NCBI RefSeq assembly: GCF_003003235.1
Contig: NZ_PVUE01000001.1
Location: 62,001 to 126,000, forward strand
Source: Antricoccus suffuscus
GTDB taxonomy: Bacteria > Actinomycetota > Actinomycetes > Mycobacteriales > Antricoccaceae
DNA length: 64,000 nt
Direction: 5' to 3'
The notes beneath the pieces are model-generated. The model saw only the letters and a program-made list of their open reading frames with translations, had not been told where the DNA came from and made no database searches. Every line of letters starts with the position of its first letter. Within the stretch, counting starts at the first letter, position 1. Positions 1 to 10,109 of this stretch are shown piece by piece. The position numbers and the translations under genes are program-made.

Positions 1-376
1 CTAGGTCGGTGCCGGTTTCAGAAAAGCCGCTCGCCGCGACGATCGCCGTGTCGATGCCGATTGCCGCACATTCTCGAATCGCATCAGGAACGGCTTCGGC
101 CGGGAGCACAATCATCGCCAGATCAACGGGGCCGGGGATGCCCGCGATACGCGCGATAGCGGGGATGCCCTGAACTTCGGTGCGCGTTGGGTTGATCGGA
201 TACACCGGACCGCGAAATCCGAAGCGTTTCAGGTAGTCCAGCGGGCGACCAGACATCTTTAGCGGATCATTTGACGCTCCGACCACCGCCACCGAGCCTG
301 GGTACAGCAGATGGCGAAGACTTGCTCGCACCGCGTCGGACGCGCCCTGTCGATTGCCATTCGTCCCCAGCGTCAC
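1..376 (-). CDS. ADP-forming acyl-CoA synthetase, CoA-binding part (cut by window edge)
   Basis: Only the first ~125 codons are inside the window; the rest lies beyond position 1. Reading leftwards from a GTG at 376, the protein has the Rossmann-like CoA-binding domain of NDP-forming acyl-CoA synthetases. It shows SVAVVGASNDP near residue 29, then VYPINP, then a PVDLAMIVLPAEAVPD stretch and an IVAASGFSETG motif. The GTG is chosen because a GAGGGAG ribosome site lies 7 bases upstream (384-390). The family joins an acyl group to CoA with ATP or GTP through a phospho-His intermediate. The phospho-His and ATP-grasp domains cannot be seen here, so a stand-alone CoA-binding subunit is possible. It is divergent from the LysR gene at 509 and paralogous to the full-length gene at 28597. 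Confidence 0.85.
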   Translation of the reverse strand, partial: MTLGTNGNRQGASDAVRASLRHLLYPGSVAVVGASNDPLKMSGRPLDYLKRFGFRGPVYPINPTRTEVQGIPAIARIAGIPGPVDLAMIVLPAEAVPDAIRECAAIGIDTAIVAASGFSETGTDL

Positions 377-471
377 CGGCCAGCTCCCTCAAGTGATGGT
401 CTTCGTTATTGGATCCATCCCAGAGTAGAGGCGTGGATTATCACGCGTCCAATACTGAAGCGCAGCGCGAC

Positions 472-491
472 TATGTATGATCAGCGACATA
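472..491. promoter_or_regulatory. Possible LysR-type operator
   Basis: TATGT and ACATA form a perfect dyad with a 10-base spacer (TGT-N10-ACA core). It lies 17 bases before the LysR start and in the divergent promoter region facing the acyl-CoA synthetase gene. The spacing is close to the T-N11-A layout of LysR boxes. The position suggests autoregulation and control of the neighbour, but this is inference. Confidence 0.35.
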
Positions 492-508
492 ATGGAAGGG
501 AGTGGTAG

Positions 509-1435
509 GTGGAACTTCGCCACCTCGTGGCCTTCGTGGCAGTTGCCGAGGAACTAAGCTTTCGCAAAGCCGCTGAGCGGCTCCAGGTCTCACAACCACC
601 GCTTTCCCAACAGATCAAACGACTGGAGAGGGATGTCGGCGCGCGCCTGTTGGATCGCGACACTCGTCGGGTCGAACTTACCGCCGCCGGCAGCGCATTC
701 CTGATCGAGGCCAACCGCGCTCTCGACGCGGCGCGGGCGGCGAAGATGCGCGCGCGCCAAGCCGCTCAAGGCGATATCGGATCCATCGATCTCGGGTTCA
801 ACGGCCCCGGCAACTCGCACGCGCTCATCCACCTCACGCAGCGGGTACGTACGCGCCTACCCGGTGTTGCCATCGAACTGGTTGGGCCGTACTACAGCGG
901 CGAGATCGTCGACCTTCTGCGCCGTCGCCGCATCGATTGCGGCTTTGTTCGACTGCCGATCGACCTTCACGACTTGCAAGTCCTCGAAGTGGCCCGAGAC
1001 CAGCTGTATCTCGCCGTCCCGGCGGATCATCGACTTGCCAATCGCGACGAGGTGTCGATCGAAGATATCGCCGACGAAGCTGTTGTGAGCGTGCCGCACG
1101 ATCGGGGGTCGGCCGCGGCAGTCGCGATCGACAACGCCTACCTCGCGCACGGAGTGACGGCGCGCCTCAAACGGATCGCTCCAGACATGCACACTCTCAT
1201 GTTGCTCGTCGCATCGGGCGTCGGGTCCGGTTTCATCCTCGGCACTGCCGCACACCTCATGCTTCCTGGTGTCAAACTGATACGGGTACCCGACATCCCG
1301 CCTATTCCGCTGCTTATCGCCTGGCACGCTGAAAACACCAACCCAACGCTCGCACGTGTGATCGACCTGATCGACGGGTCAATCGGAACCCCGCTCCAGA
1401 CCGATCCCGCTTCGCTGAGCTATCAATCGGAATGA
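509..1435 (+). CDS. LysR-family transcriptional regulator
   Basis: A 308-residue DNA-binding regulator of normal LysR length. The N-terminal winged helix-turn-helix is clear: ELRHLVAFVAVAEELSF at the start, then AAERLQVSQPPLSQQIKRLE around residues 22-41. The rest is a periplasmic-binding-like effector domain. The GTG start is preceded by GGAAGGGAG. It diverges from the acyl-CoA synthetase at 376 and is followed by a second LysR gene of the same subgroup. By its position it most likely controls the divergent synthetase in response to a small acid or its CoA ester. No effector can be read from the sequence. Confidence 0.93.
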   Translation: MELRHLVAFVAVAEELSFRKAAERLQVSQPPLSQQIKRLERDVGARLLDRDTRRVELTAAGSAFLIEANRALDAARAAKMRARQAAQGDIGSIDLGFNGPGNSHALIHLTQRVRTRLPGVAIELVGPYYSGEIVDLLRRRRIDCGFVRLPIDLHDLQVLEVARDQLYLAVPADHRLANRDEVSIEDIADEAVVSVPHDRGSAAAVAIDNAYLAHGVTARLKRIAPDMHTLMLLVASGVGSGFILGTAAHLMLPGVKLIRVPDIPPIPLLIAWHAENTNPTLARVIDLIDGSIGTPLQTDPASLSYQSE

Positions 1436-1505
1436 AGAATTACCGCACGACGGTTGAAATTCCGGGTCTTGATCTGTGCATGTCTACTGGATGGAGGGCC
1501 CAGCG

Positions 1506-2387
1506 ATGGAGCTGCGTCATCTTCGCTACTTCCTGGCTGTAGCCGAGGAACTACATTTCAACCGTGCCGCGCAACGCCTGCAAATCCAGCAGCCGCCGTT
1601 GAGTCAGCAGATCCGCCAGCTTGAGACCGAGCTCGGTGTGGATCTTTTTGTGCGTACGACGCGAAGCGTCCGGCTTACTGAGGCGGGCAGGACATTCATG
1701 GAACATGCGTATGAGGCGATTGAGGTAGTCGAGCGGGCTCGTAAGGCGGCGGTGATGGCGGCGCAGGGTCTGACCGGGAAGCTTCGAGTCGGGTTTACGG
1801 GATCGGCGACGTACGCGCTGCTCCCGTTGGTCGCCAAGAGGTTCAAGGAGGCCTACCCGAACGCCGCGTTGGAGGCGCGGGGTGAACTGATCACCTCCGC
1901 GCAGGTGGCCGCGCTACTGTCCCGGCAGCTCGACGTCGCGTTTGGCCGACTCCTCGCCCCGGTCCCGGAGTTGGAGTTGCGTGTGGTCCGCCGCGAGCGG
2001 CTCGAAGTCGCGCTTCCGGCAGATCATCCACTCACGGCTTGCGAGTCCGTCCGGGTCGCGGACCTGGCCGATCAGAATTTCGTCACGTTGCCGGGCAGGT
2101 GGGGGTCGACGACGTATGAGCTGACCATCCGAGCATGTGCCGACGCCGGCTTCTCGCCGCACGTCCTTCAGGAGGTATCGCAGACGTCCACGGTGATTGG
2201 ACTGGTGGCGGCCGGCTTCGGGGTGGCGCTCGTACCGGAGTCGTGTCGGCATATCAATGTGACCGGTGCCGTGTACCGGCCGATCGCCGGTGAGGCGCCA
2301 CGCAGTGACGTGGTGATGGCGTGGCGCCGGAACAATGAGATGCCGCTGCTCCGGCAGTTTCTCGCGCTTTTCGACCACGAAATCTAG
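1506..2387 (+). CDS. LysR-family transcriptional regulator
   Basis: A LysR regulator of 293 residues, paralogous to its upstream neighbour. It opens with MELRHLRYFLAVAEELHF, and the recognition helix region AAQRLQIQQPPLSQQIRQLE follows. The ATG at 1506 is preferred to a GTG at 1476 because GGAGGG (1493-1498) sits at the right distance and the family's MELRH start matches. The C-terminal part is the usual inducer-binding domain. It lies 180 bases upstream of a solute-binding lipoprotein gene, whose promoter carries a dyad, so it probably senses the transported compound or a product of it. Confidence 0.92.
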   Translation: MELRHLRYFLAVAEELHFNRAAQRLQIQQPPLSQQIRQLETELGVDLFVRTTRSVRLTEAGRTFMEHAYEAIEVVERARKAAVMAAQGLTGKLRVGFTGSATYALLPLVAKRFKEAYPNAALEARGELITSAQVAALLSRQLDVAFGRLLAPVPELELRVVRRERLEVALPADHPLTACESVRVADLADQNFVTLPGRWGSTTYELTIRACADAGFSPHVLQEVSQTSTVIGLVAAGFGVALVPESCRHINVTGAVYRPIAGEAPRSDVVMAWRRNNEMPLLRQFLALFDHEI

Positions 2388-2419
2388 AGCAGTGAAGCAC
2401 CTATTATGACGTAAAACAT

Positions 2420-2435
2420 TCTAATAACCATTAGA
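2420..2435. promoter_or_regulatory. Dyad in the promoter of the binding-protein gene
   Basis: TCTAAT-AACC-ATTAGA is a perfect 6-bp inverted repeat in an AT-rich stretch that stands out against the GC-rich surroundings. It lies between the second LysR gene and the binding lipoprotein at 2569. It is a candidate LysR site or part of the promoter; the function is inferred from position only. Confidence 0.35.
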
Positions 2436-2568
2436 TTACACATTTGTCGTACTAGTTTCGGTCGCTCTACGCTCGGCTCGCTCAATAAACTCGCCGAGGC
2501 AATCAATCTTCAACGGACGGTCTTCTATGCCCGATTCGCCTTGCCCTCGGCCGAAAGGGAGGTAAATC

Positions 2569-3825
2569 GTGCATAAGGTCAACCGTGCCATTGTTATCGG
2601 GGCGCTCACATTGACACTTGCCGCGGCCGCATGCAGTACCAAGGGCGGCGACAGCGGGACGGCGAAGACCGGTGCCGGCGGGGTCAAGACCGACTACGGC
2701 GTCACGGACTCGAATATCACGCTCGGCGTGATGACCGACCAGTCCGGCGTCGACAAGACCGACGGTATCGCGGTCACTCAGGGGAACCAGCTGTGGGCGG
2801 ATCAACTTAACGCGAACGGCGGCGTGTGTGGGCGGAAGATCAAGCTCAATGTGCGTGATACCGGTTACGACGCGCAGAAGGCGGTCACGTTATACGGGCC
2901 GATGAAAGACGACGTCGCCGGAATGGTGCAGTTGCTGGGCTCGCCGATTGTCGCGGCGCTGAAAAGTTCCCTCACGTCGGACAGCATGCTGTCGTTGCCG
3001 GTGTCTTGGGCCGCCGGGAACCTCGCAGTGCCGGTGACTATGAACGTCGGTGCCACGTATTCGATCGAGATCCTCAACGGACTGGCCTACTTGCAGGGGC
3101 AGGGTTTGATCAAGGACGGCGACGCGATCGGTCATATCTATATCGCGAGCGAGTACGGTGATGACGCCCTGGCCGGTTCGAAGGCTTACGCGAAGGATCA
3201 CGACATGACTATCGTGGGCGCCAAGATTTCCGCTCAGGATACCGATATGACCGCAGCGGTGACGAGTCTGAAGAGTCAAAACGTGAAGGCCGTGGTAATC
3301 ACGACCGCGTCGGGCCAGACCGGTGGCGTGGCAACCCAGATGGCGGCCCAAGGCCTGGGTAGTCTTCCACTGCTTGGGAATAACCCGACGTTCGCGCCCA
3401 CGATTCTGCAGACGCCTGCTAAGGATGCGATGGCCAACTATTACCGGTCCGCGCCGATCGCGCCGTTCAACTCCGATATCCCGATAGCGCAGAAGATCGC
3501 GGCGGCGTACGACGCGAAATTTCAGGAGCCACCGATGGACAAGGTAGACATCGGCTACGTATTCGGGATGGCGTTCGAGACCGTCCTTCAGAAGGCGTGC
3601 AAGAACAAGGACATGACTCGGGCGGGTCTGGTTAAAGCATCACACGAGGTCAAAGTGGATACCAAGGGATTGACCGCACCGCTGGACTACTCCACCGAGG
3701 GCGAGCCCCCGACGCGCGCGACGTATATCGAGAAGGTGGATCCTTCGGCAAAGGGCGGATTAATGGTAGTTGACGGGCCGACCGCATCGACCGAAGCGAA
3801 GAAATACGAGGTCCAGTCAAAGTAG
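2569..3825 (+). CDS. ABC transporter substrate-binding lipoprotein (branched-chain amino acid type)
   Basis: A 418-residue extracytoplasmic binding protein of the Peripla_BP_6/LivJ type. A lipoprotein signal peptide runs to the lipobox LAAAAC, with the lipidated Cys at about residue 22 and a Ser/Gly-rich linker after it. The mature part starts DSNITLGVMTDQSG, and the GDAIGHIYIASEYGDD region is typical of this fold. The GTG start follows a GGGAGG ribosome site. Such proteins capture branched-chain amino acids, urea, amides or aromatic acids for a Liv-type importer. No permease or ATPase gene is next to it, so it must use a transporter encoded elsewhere or be a remnant of a lost cluster. Confidence 0.9.
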   Translation: MHKVNRAIVIGALTLTLAAAACSTKGGDSGTAKTGAGGVKTDYGVTDSNITLGVMTDQSGVDKTDGIAVTQGNQLWADQLNANGGVCGRKIKLNVRDTGYDAQKAVTLYGPMKDDVAGMVQLLGSPIVAALKSSLTSDSMLSLPVSWAAGNLAVPVTMNVGATYSIEILNGLAYLQGQGLIKDGDAIGHIYIASEYGDDALAGSKAYAKDHDMTIVGAKISAQDTDMTAAVTSLKSQNVKAVVITTASGQTGGVATQMAAQGLGSLPLLGNNPTFAPTILQTPAKDAMANYYRSAPIAPFNSDIPIAQKIAAAYDAKFQEPPMDKVDIGYVFGMAFETVLQKACKNKDMTRAGLVKASHEVKVDTKGLTAPLDYSTEGEPPTRATYIEKVDPSAKGGLMVVDGPTASTEAKKYEVQSK

Positions 3826-3909
3826 CCCGGCTGGTCGTGTCACCGATCGCGTACTTGTATCGCCGAGGACCGGGACACGGGTGGACAGATGATGGCAGAC
3901 CTGAGAGGT

Positions 3910-3940
3910 GATCCGGTAGCCGCTACACGGCTACCGGATC
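3910..3940. terminator. Strong hairpin after the binding-protein gene
   Basis: A perfect 13-bp stem (GATCCGGTAGCCG with its complement) closes a 5-base loop. It lies 85 bases after the stop of the binding-protein gene and between convergent transcripts. There is no T-run, but many actinobacterial terminators lack one. Bidirectional termination is likely. Confidence 0.65.
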
Positions 3941-4094
3941 CCGTACGACGCGCAGCGCGAGGGTCGTCAACTCGTGCGGCAGTTTGCGGCGACGTACCAG
4001 CCCGTCGTGCATGATCACCTCGTTGACGACGGCAAACGATGCACCGGCCCGGGTTCGGCTCTCTGGGGCCAATCGCTTCCCGACCGTGACGAGC
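3923..4094 (-). pseudogene. Unidentified coding remnant downstream of TetR
   Basis: After the TetR stop, the minus strand stays open in another frame for about 55 codons, ending at TAG 3923-3925. It reads like real protein: KRLAPESRTRAGASF, then EVIMHDGLVRRRKLPHELT, then LALRVVRDP. No credible start codon lies in that frame. An ATG overlapping the TetR stop leads into a third frame that soon closes. It may be the tail of a gene damaged by a frameshift or deletion. The family is not recognised, and chance coding-like composition is possible. Confidence 0.3.
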
Positions 4095-4679
4095 TCATTC
4101 GATCCGCACCACCAGGGCCGGCTTGTCCGCGGAGTCAGGGTCCTCGCCGAGTTGATCCCACATCGAGTCGATCATCGGCTGGAGCAGCAGCTGACCCAGT
4201 TGCCGGGTCATCGTTCGGATCACCGTGTGTGCGTCGGACCTGAACGGTGGGACCAAGCCGGCCGCGCGGGCCCGAGCAGTCTCATCGATGGCCAGTTGGG
4301 TCAGCCGTCTCATGAGGTCGCTGTCGGGACCATTGAGCCCTAGTGCCGCACGGCGCACGTAGGTGACCACGAGGGGCTGGTCCGCGAGCATCTCGGCGAC
4401 TGCTCGATCACGGCGCTGGCCGACGTCGCGTGGGGCGCTGTCCGTCGGCACCGACGCGATCGCCTCGGCGAACTGTTCGACAACGTGCAGCTCGACCTCC
4501 TCGCGCAGACGGTTCTTCGTGCCGAAGTGGTGCACGATGAGACCGACCGTTACCCCGGCATCCGCGGCGATACGCCGCATCGAGGTGCCCTCCTCACCGA
4601 GCAGCGCGAACAGCTCGAGCGCCGAGTTGCGGATGCGAGCCTTCGCCGTCAGGTCCTGCTGCCGCGCTGCCACCGTCAT
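4095..4679 (-). CDS. TetR-family transcriptional repressor
   Basis: A 194-residue TetR protein of normal size. The N-terminal helix-turn-helix is seen in RIRNSALELFALLGEEGTSMRRIAADAGV, followed by VHHFGTKNRLREEVE at residues ~49-63. The C-terminal ligand-binding domain is not diagnostic of an effector. It diverges from the acyl-CoA operon that starts at 5001. A dyad at 4746-4768 lies between them, so it is the likely repressor of that operon and of itself, probably relieved by an acyl-CoA as in many catabolic TetR regulators. That role is inferred from layout. Confidence 0.9.
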   Translation of the reverse strand: MTVAARQQDLTAKARIRNSALELFALLGEEGTSMRRIAADAGVTVGLIVHHFGTKNRLREEVELHVVEQFAEAIASVPTDSAPRDVGQRRDRAVAEMLADQPLVVTYVRRAALGLNGPDSDLMRRLTQLAIDETARARAAGLVPPFRSDAHTVIRTMTRQLGQLLLQPMIDSMWDQLGEDPDSADKPALVVRIE

Positions 4680-4745
4680 GGCTCATTCCCTTCGTTCAGC
4701 CTCAAGTCTCGCACCCGTCACAAGACCCTGTACATCCAAGCCAGA

Positions 4746-4768
4746 ATGCTATACAAACATATAGTCAT
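4746..4768. promoter_or_regulatory. Putative TetR operator / divergent promoter
   Basis: An AT-rich imperfect dyad: ATG-CTATA, six bases, then TATAG-TCAT. The arms match except for one extra base. It lies 66 bases upstream of the TetR start and 233 bases before the ligase gene. Size and location fit a TetR operator overlapping divergent promoters. Confidence 0.45.
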
Positions 4769-4894
4769 TGCAACTCGAGGACGAGAGGCATCATCGATGC
4801 ACCAAGCAGCGCTCTGTCGGCCTACCTGCATGTGCGGCCGTGACCACCAAGGAGAACCGATGCCTGAGCTGGTCCGCGGCGGCGACTCGACGCC

Positions 4895-4965
4895 TGCTCT
4901 GCCTCCCCGAGAGCGACTACATCAGCGGCCAGGTGCTCCTCTGCGTCGGCGGCTTCGACGCCTGA
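4895..4965 (+). pseudogene. C-terminal stump of a short-chain dehydrogenase/reductase
   Basis: The reading frame ending at TGA 4963-4965 encodes LPESDYISGQVLLCVGGFDA. This is the hallmark C-terminus of classical SDRs (SDYITGQ...-NGGFDA type), the helix and strand that complete the substrate pocket. Upstream there is no Rossmann domain, no TGxxxGxG and no YxxxK. An AAGGAG-ATG at ~4860 opens another frame. The gene therefore lost nearly everything except its last ~23 codons. It sits 35 bases before the acyl-CoA ligase, so it once formed the left end or a middle part of the same operon. Confidence 0.6.
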
Positions 4966-5000
4966 TACCTCCACCCCTCGCAGACAAAGGATGACCCGAC

Positions 5001-6523
<1,523 letters not shown>

Positions 6524-6524
<1 letters not shown>

Positions 6525-8143
6525 TGACCAACGATGCACTTCTGGAGACGTACGAGATGACTTCCACGAACCACGAGTTTCCGGTGGCCACCGAGGCCGC
6601 CCGAGGCACCACCTACGACCGTCTGATCATCGAGGCCTTGGCGAGGTATCCCGAGCGTGAGGCCTTCGTCCTCGGTGACGTGAGGATGACCTACGCCGAG
6701 GCGGCCGTGTCGATGAGCCGCATCCAGCAGGTCCTCGAGGACCGCGGCATCGTGTACGGCTCCGGAGTGGGGGCGCTCAGCGTCAACATCCCCGAGGTGT
6801 GGTTGACCCAGGCCGCGTCCTACGCGCTGGGTGCTCACTACAGCGGCCTGCATCCCCTCGGCGCCGTCGATGACCATGTGTGGATCTGCGACGACGCCGA
6901 GATCGAGGTGCTCGTCGTCCACCCGATGTTTGCCAAGGTCGGTCTCGAGGTCGCCGAACGATCGAGCTCCGTGCGCCACCTCCTCGTCTTTGGCGAGGCC
7001 GAGGGCACCGAGGACCTCTTCGAGGCCATGCAGTGTTTCGAGGCAAAGCCCCTCGTCCCCGGCCCCGCGGGCGAGGAAGACCTCGCCTGGCTGCAGTACA
7101 CGGGCGGCACCACCGGCCGGCCGAAGGGCGTCATGCTCCCGCACCGCTCCATGGTCGAGCTGGCCCGGGCGGCCCTGACGAGCTGGCAGATGCCGGAGAC
7201 GCCGCGCTATCTCGTGGCGCCGCCCATCACCCACGCCGGCGTACTCCCGCTCTTCTCGACCCTTGCTCGTGGCGGCACCGTGATTCTCCTGCAGGGCTTC
7301 GAGCCGAAGTCCTTCGTCGCGGCCATCGAGCGGGAGCGGGCCAACTGCACCTTCGGCGTGCCGACGATGATCAACGCGTTGCTCGACCACACGACGCCCG
7401 AGGACGGCGACCTGAGCACTCTCGAGTCCTTCTTCTACGGAGCGGCTCCGATCACCCCGGACCGGCTGGCCCAGGCGCTCGAGCGATTCGGCCCCAGGCT
7501 CGTGCAGATCTACGGACAGACCGAGTGCGTGGGCGTGACCGCGAGCCTGCACCGCGAGGAGCACGACCCCATCGGTCGTCCAGAACTGCTCAGCTCGTGC
7601 GGTCGTCCCGTTATAGGCACCGCGGTCCGGGTGATCGACGAGCAGGGGCACGAGGTGCCGGACGGGACCCCGGGAGAACTGTGCGTGCGCTCACGAGCGG
7701 TGATGACCGGCTACTGGAAGTTGCCCGACCTCACCCGGGAGACGCTCCGCGATGGCTGGCTGCATACCGGCGACGTCGCCATGCGTGATGCGCAGGGCTA
7801 TCTGCACATCGTCGACCGGACCAAGGACATGATCATCACCGGCGGTTTCAACGTCTATCCCAAGGAGGTCGAGGACGCGATCGCGACCCATCCCGACGTG
7901 ACCGCCGTTGCCGTGGTCGGGCTGCCCGACGACACCTGGGGCGAGGCCGTCACCGCCTTCGTCGTCGTCCGCGAGGGTGCACAGGTCGATGCGGCCGAGA
8001 TCCAGCAGGTCGTGCGTGACGCCAAGGGAGCCCACCAGTCGCCCAAGGTGGTGCATGTCATCGATGAACTGCCCACGACACTCGTGGGCAAGATCGACAA
8101 GAAGAAGCTGCGTGAGCTCGGACGTGGGGAGCGCGACCGGTGA
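6524..8143 (+). CDS. AMP-forming acyl-CoA synthetase, second paralogue
   Basis: A second ANL ligase (539 residues), clearly diverged from the first. Motifs are YTGGTTGRPKGVM near residue 191, IYGQTEC near 329, DGWLHTGD near 409, DRTKDMIITGGFNVYP near 430, and a C-terminal TLVGKIDKKKL with the adenylating Lys. The ATG at 6524 overlaps the upstream stop. An ATG at 6557 with GGAGAC before it gives a more usual N-terminus and may be the true start. Two different ligases in one operon suggest activation of two acids, or of a starting compound and a later intermediate of the same route. Confidence 0.92.
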
Positions 8144-8952
8144 GCGGCGCGGAGCCGATGGTGACCCGGCAGGATCGAGGACCTGTCACCTGGCTGACCC
8201 TCAACCGACCGGACGCGATGAATGCGCTCGACACGAACCTGCTCGGCGAGCTGGATGTCCACGCCCGGTCGGTGGCGGACGACCCGGCCGTGCGCGTCGT
8301 GGTCATCACCGCGACCGGTCGCGCCTTCTGCGCCGGCGCCGACCTGAAGGCGGTCCTCGGCGCCGGAGACACCCTGGATCCGGCCCGGATGCTCGGCTTC
8401 GAGCGGCAGGCCCAGGCGACTTTCGCCCGGGTAGCCGCCCTGCCCAAGCCGACCATCGCCGCACTCAACGGCATCACGATGGCCGGTGGCCTGGAACTCG
8501 CACTGCACTGCGACCTCGTCATCGCCTCGTCGCAGGCGAGGATCGGCGACGGCCACACGAACTACGGTCTGCTGCCCGGTGCCGGTGGGGCGGCGCGTCT
8601 GCCACGGGTGATCGGTCCGACGCGTGCCAAGTACCTCGCCTTCACCGGTGAGCTACTCGCTGCCGAGCAGGCGATGTCGATGGGTCTGGTCGTCGAGGTC
8701 GTCCCACCGGACGAGCTCGAGCCACGGGTCGAAAAGTTGTCCCAGGCGATCGCCCGGCGCAGCCCGAGCGCACTACGACTCTTCAAGCAGGTCATCGACG
8801 ACGGCCTGGACCAGCCACTGCCTAGCGCCATGCGGCTCGAGCTCCTGGCGACGGCGGAGCACCTGCACAGCGGCGACGTGGACGAGGGCCTGCGGGCCTT
8901 CGCCGAGAAGCGTGAACCGCGATTCACGACCACCGAGGCGAACCATGAATGA
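8140..8952 (+). CDS. Enoyl-CoA hydratase/isomerase family protein
   Basis: A 270-residue crotonase-fold protein. The oxyanion-hole segment GRAFCAGADLK lies near residue 60, and MAGGLELALHCDLV near 113 carries the first catalytic Glu. In the second loop, GDGHTNYGLLPGAGG, the position of the second Glu of classical hydratases is occupied by His. It may therefore act as an isomerase, hydrolase or C-C hydrolase rather than a plain hydratase. Its GTG start overlaps the ligase stop (GTGA), and its stop overlaps the next ATG, so it is translationally coupled on both sides. Confidence 0.9.
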   Translation: MSGAEPMVTRQDRGPVTWLTLNRPDAMNALDTNLLGELDVHARSVADDPAVRVVVITATGRAFCAGADLKAVLGAGDTLDPARMLGFERQAQATFARVAALPKPTIAALNGITMAGGLELALHCDLVIASSQARIGDGHTNYGLLPGAGGAARLPRVIGPTRAKYLAFTGELLAAEQAMSMGLVVEVVPPDELEPRVEKLSQAIARRSPSALRLFKQVIDDGLDQPLPSAMRLELLATAEHLHSGDVDEGLRAFAEKREPRFTTTEANHE

Positions 8953-10081
8953 CACCGCCGAGCTGTCCGACTTCCGGGCCACGGTGCGCGCCCTGGCCCG
9001 CAAGGCCTTCCTCGACGGATACCTCGAGCGGGCGAAGGGGGGGTCCTACCCCCGCGACACCCTCAAGGTCCTTGGCGACAACGGCCTGCTCGGGGTGTGC
9101 CTACCCGAGCAGCACGGTGGCCAGGGGGCCGGGTTGCGGGCACTAGGGATCGCCTGCGAGGAGGTGGCCTACGCCGACTCGGCGTGCGCCTACCAGGTCT
9201 TCGCCAGCAATGTCGCGGCCGAACTGTTCCTCACGACGGGTTCGCCGGAGGTCATCGACGACTGGCTGGCCTCGACGGTCGAGGGGCGGGCGGTGTGCGC
9301 GATCGCGCTCACCGAGCCCGGGTCGGGGTCGGATGCCCAGCGGCTCACGGCCAAGGCCGTGCCCGTCGACGGCGGTTGGGAGCTGTCGGGGGAGAAGACC
9401 TCGATCACCCAGGCGCCTGACGCCGACGTCGCGATCGTCGTCGCGCGGGAGAGCGACTCCGGCCGGATCAGTGCCTTCGTCATGCCGATGGACGCCCCGG
9501 GCATCTCGCGGCAGCGTTTCGATGACCCCGGCTTCCGGGCTGTCGGCCGCGGCTCGATCATGATGGACCGCGTCCTCGTGCCCGGCTCACATCGTTTGGG
9601 GGAGGGCGGTCGGGGCTTCGCGCTGATTATGCAGGAGTTCGACCTGACTCGGACGCTTATCGCCTACATGACACTGGGCATCGCCCAGCGCGCCATCGAC
9701 CTGACGATCGAGCACGTGCGCAACCGCACGAGCTTCGGCAAGCCGCTCAGCCACTACCAGGGCGTTACCTTCCCGATCGCCGAACACCTCACCCACCTCG
9801 CGGCGGTGCGTGCACTGGCGGACTCCACGCTCGATGCGCGCTCCGCCGGCCGGCCGCACACGGTCGAGGCCGCAATGCTCAAGTGGTGGGCGCCACAGGT
9901 CGGCTTCAAGGCCGTCCAGGAGTGCGTCGTCCTCCACGGACACATCGGGTGGTCGGAGGAGATGCCGCTCCAGGCGCTGCTGCGTGACGTCTCCGGCTTC
10001 CAGATCGGCGACGGCACGCCCCAGATCCAAAAGCTCATCATCGCCCGCGCGGCCATCGGCCCAGAGGTTATGGACCGCTGA
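8945..10081 (+). CDS. Acyl-CoA dehydrogenase
   Basis: A 378-residue FAD enzyme that introduces an alpha,beta double bond into an acyl-CoA. The ATG at 8945 overlaps the hydratase stop; the frame stays open far upstream, but that is antisense-like shadow. Seen are CAIALTEPGSGSDAQ (FAD/substrate loop) near residue 119, GEKTSITQAPDADVAIV near 153, the RTSFGKPLSHYQ FAD-binding segment near 260, and HGHIGWSEEMPLQ near 335. The C-terminal IGDGTPQIQKLI has Asp where medium-chain enzymes have the catalytic Glu of YEGT. Such a change occurs in some dehydrogenases acting on cyclic acids; here it is only suggestive. Confidence 0.93.
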   Translation: MNDTAELSDFRATVRALARKAFLDGYLERAKGGSYPRDTLKVLGDNGLLGVCLPEQHGGQGAGLRALGIACEEVAYADSACAYQVFASNVAAELFLTTGSPEVIDDWLASTVEGRAVCAIALTEPGSGSDAQRLTAKAVPVDGGWELSGEKTSITQAPDADVAIVVARESDSGRISAFVMPMDAPGISRQRFDDPGFRAVGRGSIMMDRVLVPGSHRLGEGGRGFALIMQEFDLTRTLIAYMTLGIAQRAIDLTIEHVRNRTSFGKPLSHYQGVTFPIAEHLTHLAAVRALADSTLDARSAGRPHTVEAAMLKWWAPQVGFKAVQECVVLHGHIGWSEEMPLQALLRDVSGFQIGDGTPQIQKLIIARAAIGPEVMDR

Positions 10082-10109
10082 CCGACCCCGTCACCACGAA
10101 GGAGACAGC

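Noticed and set aside
9810-10109. N-terminal extension of the SDR
   Set aside because: It overlaps the dehydrogenase in another frame and has no SDR sequence; ATG 10110 with GGAG is the start.
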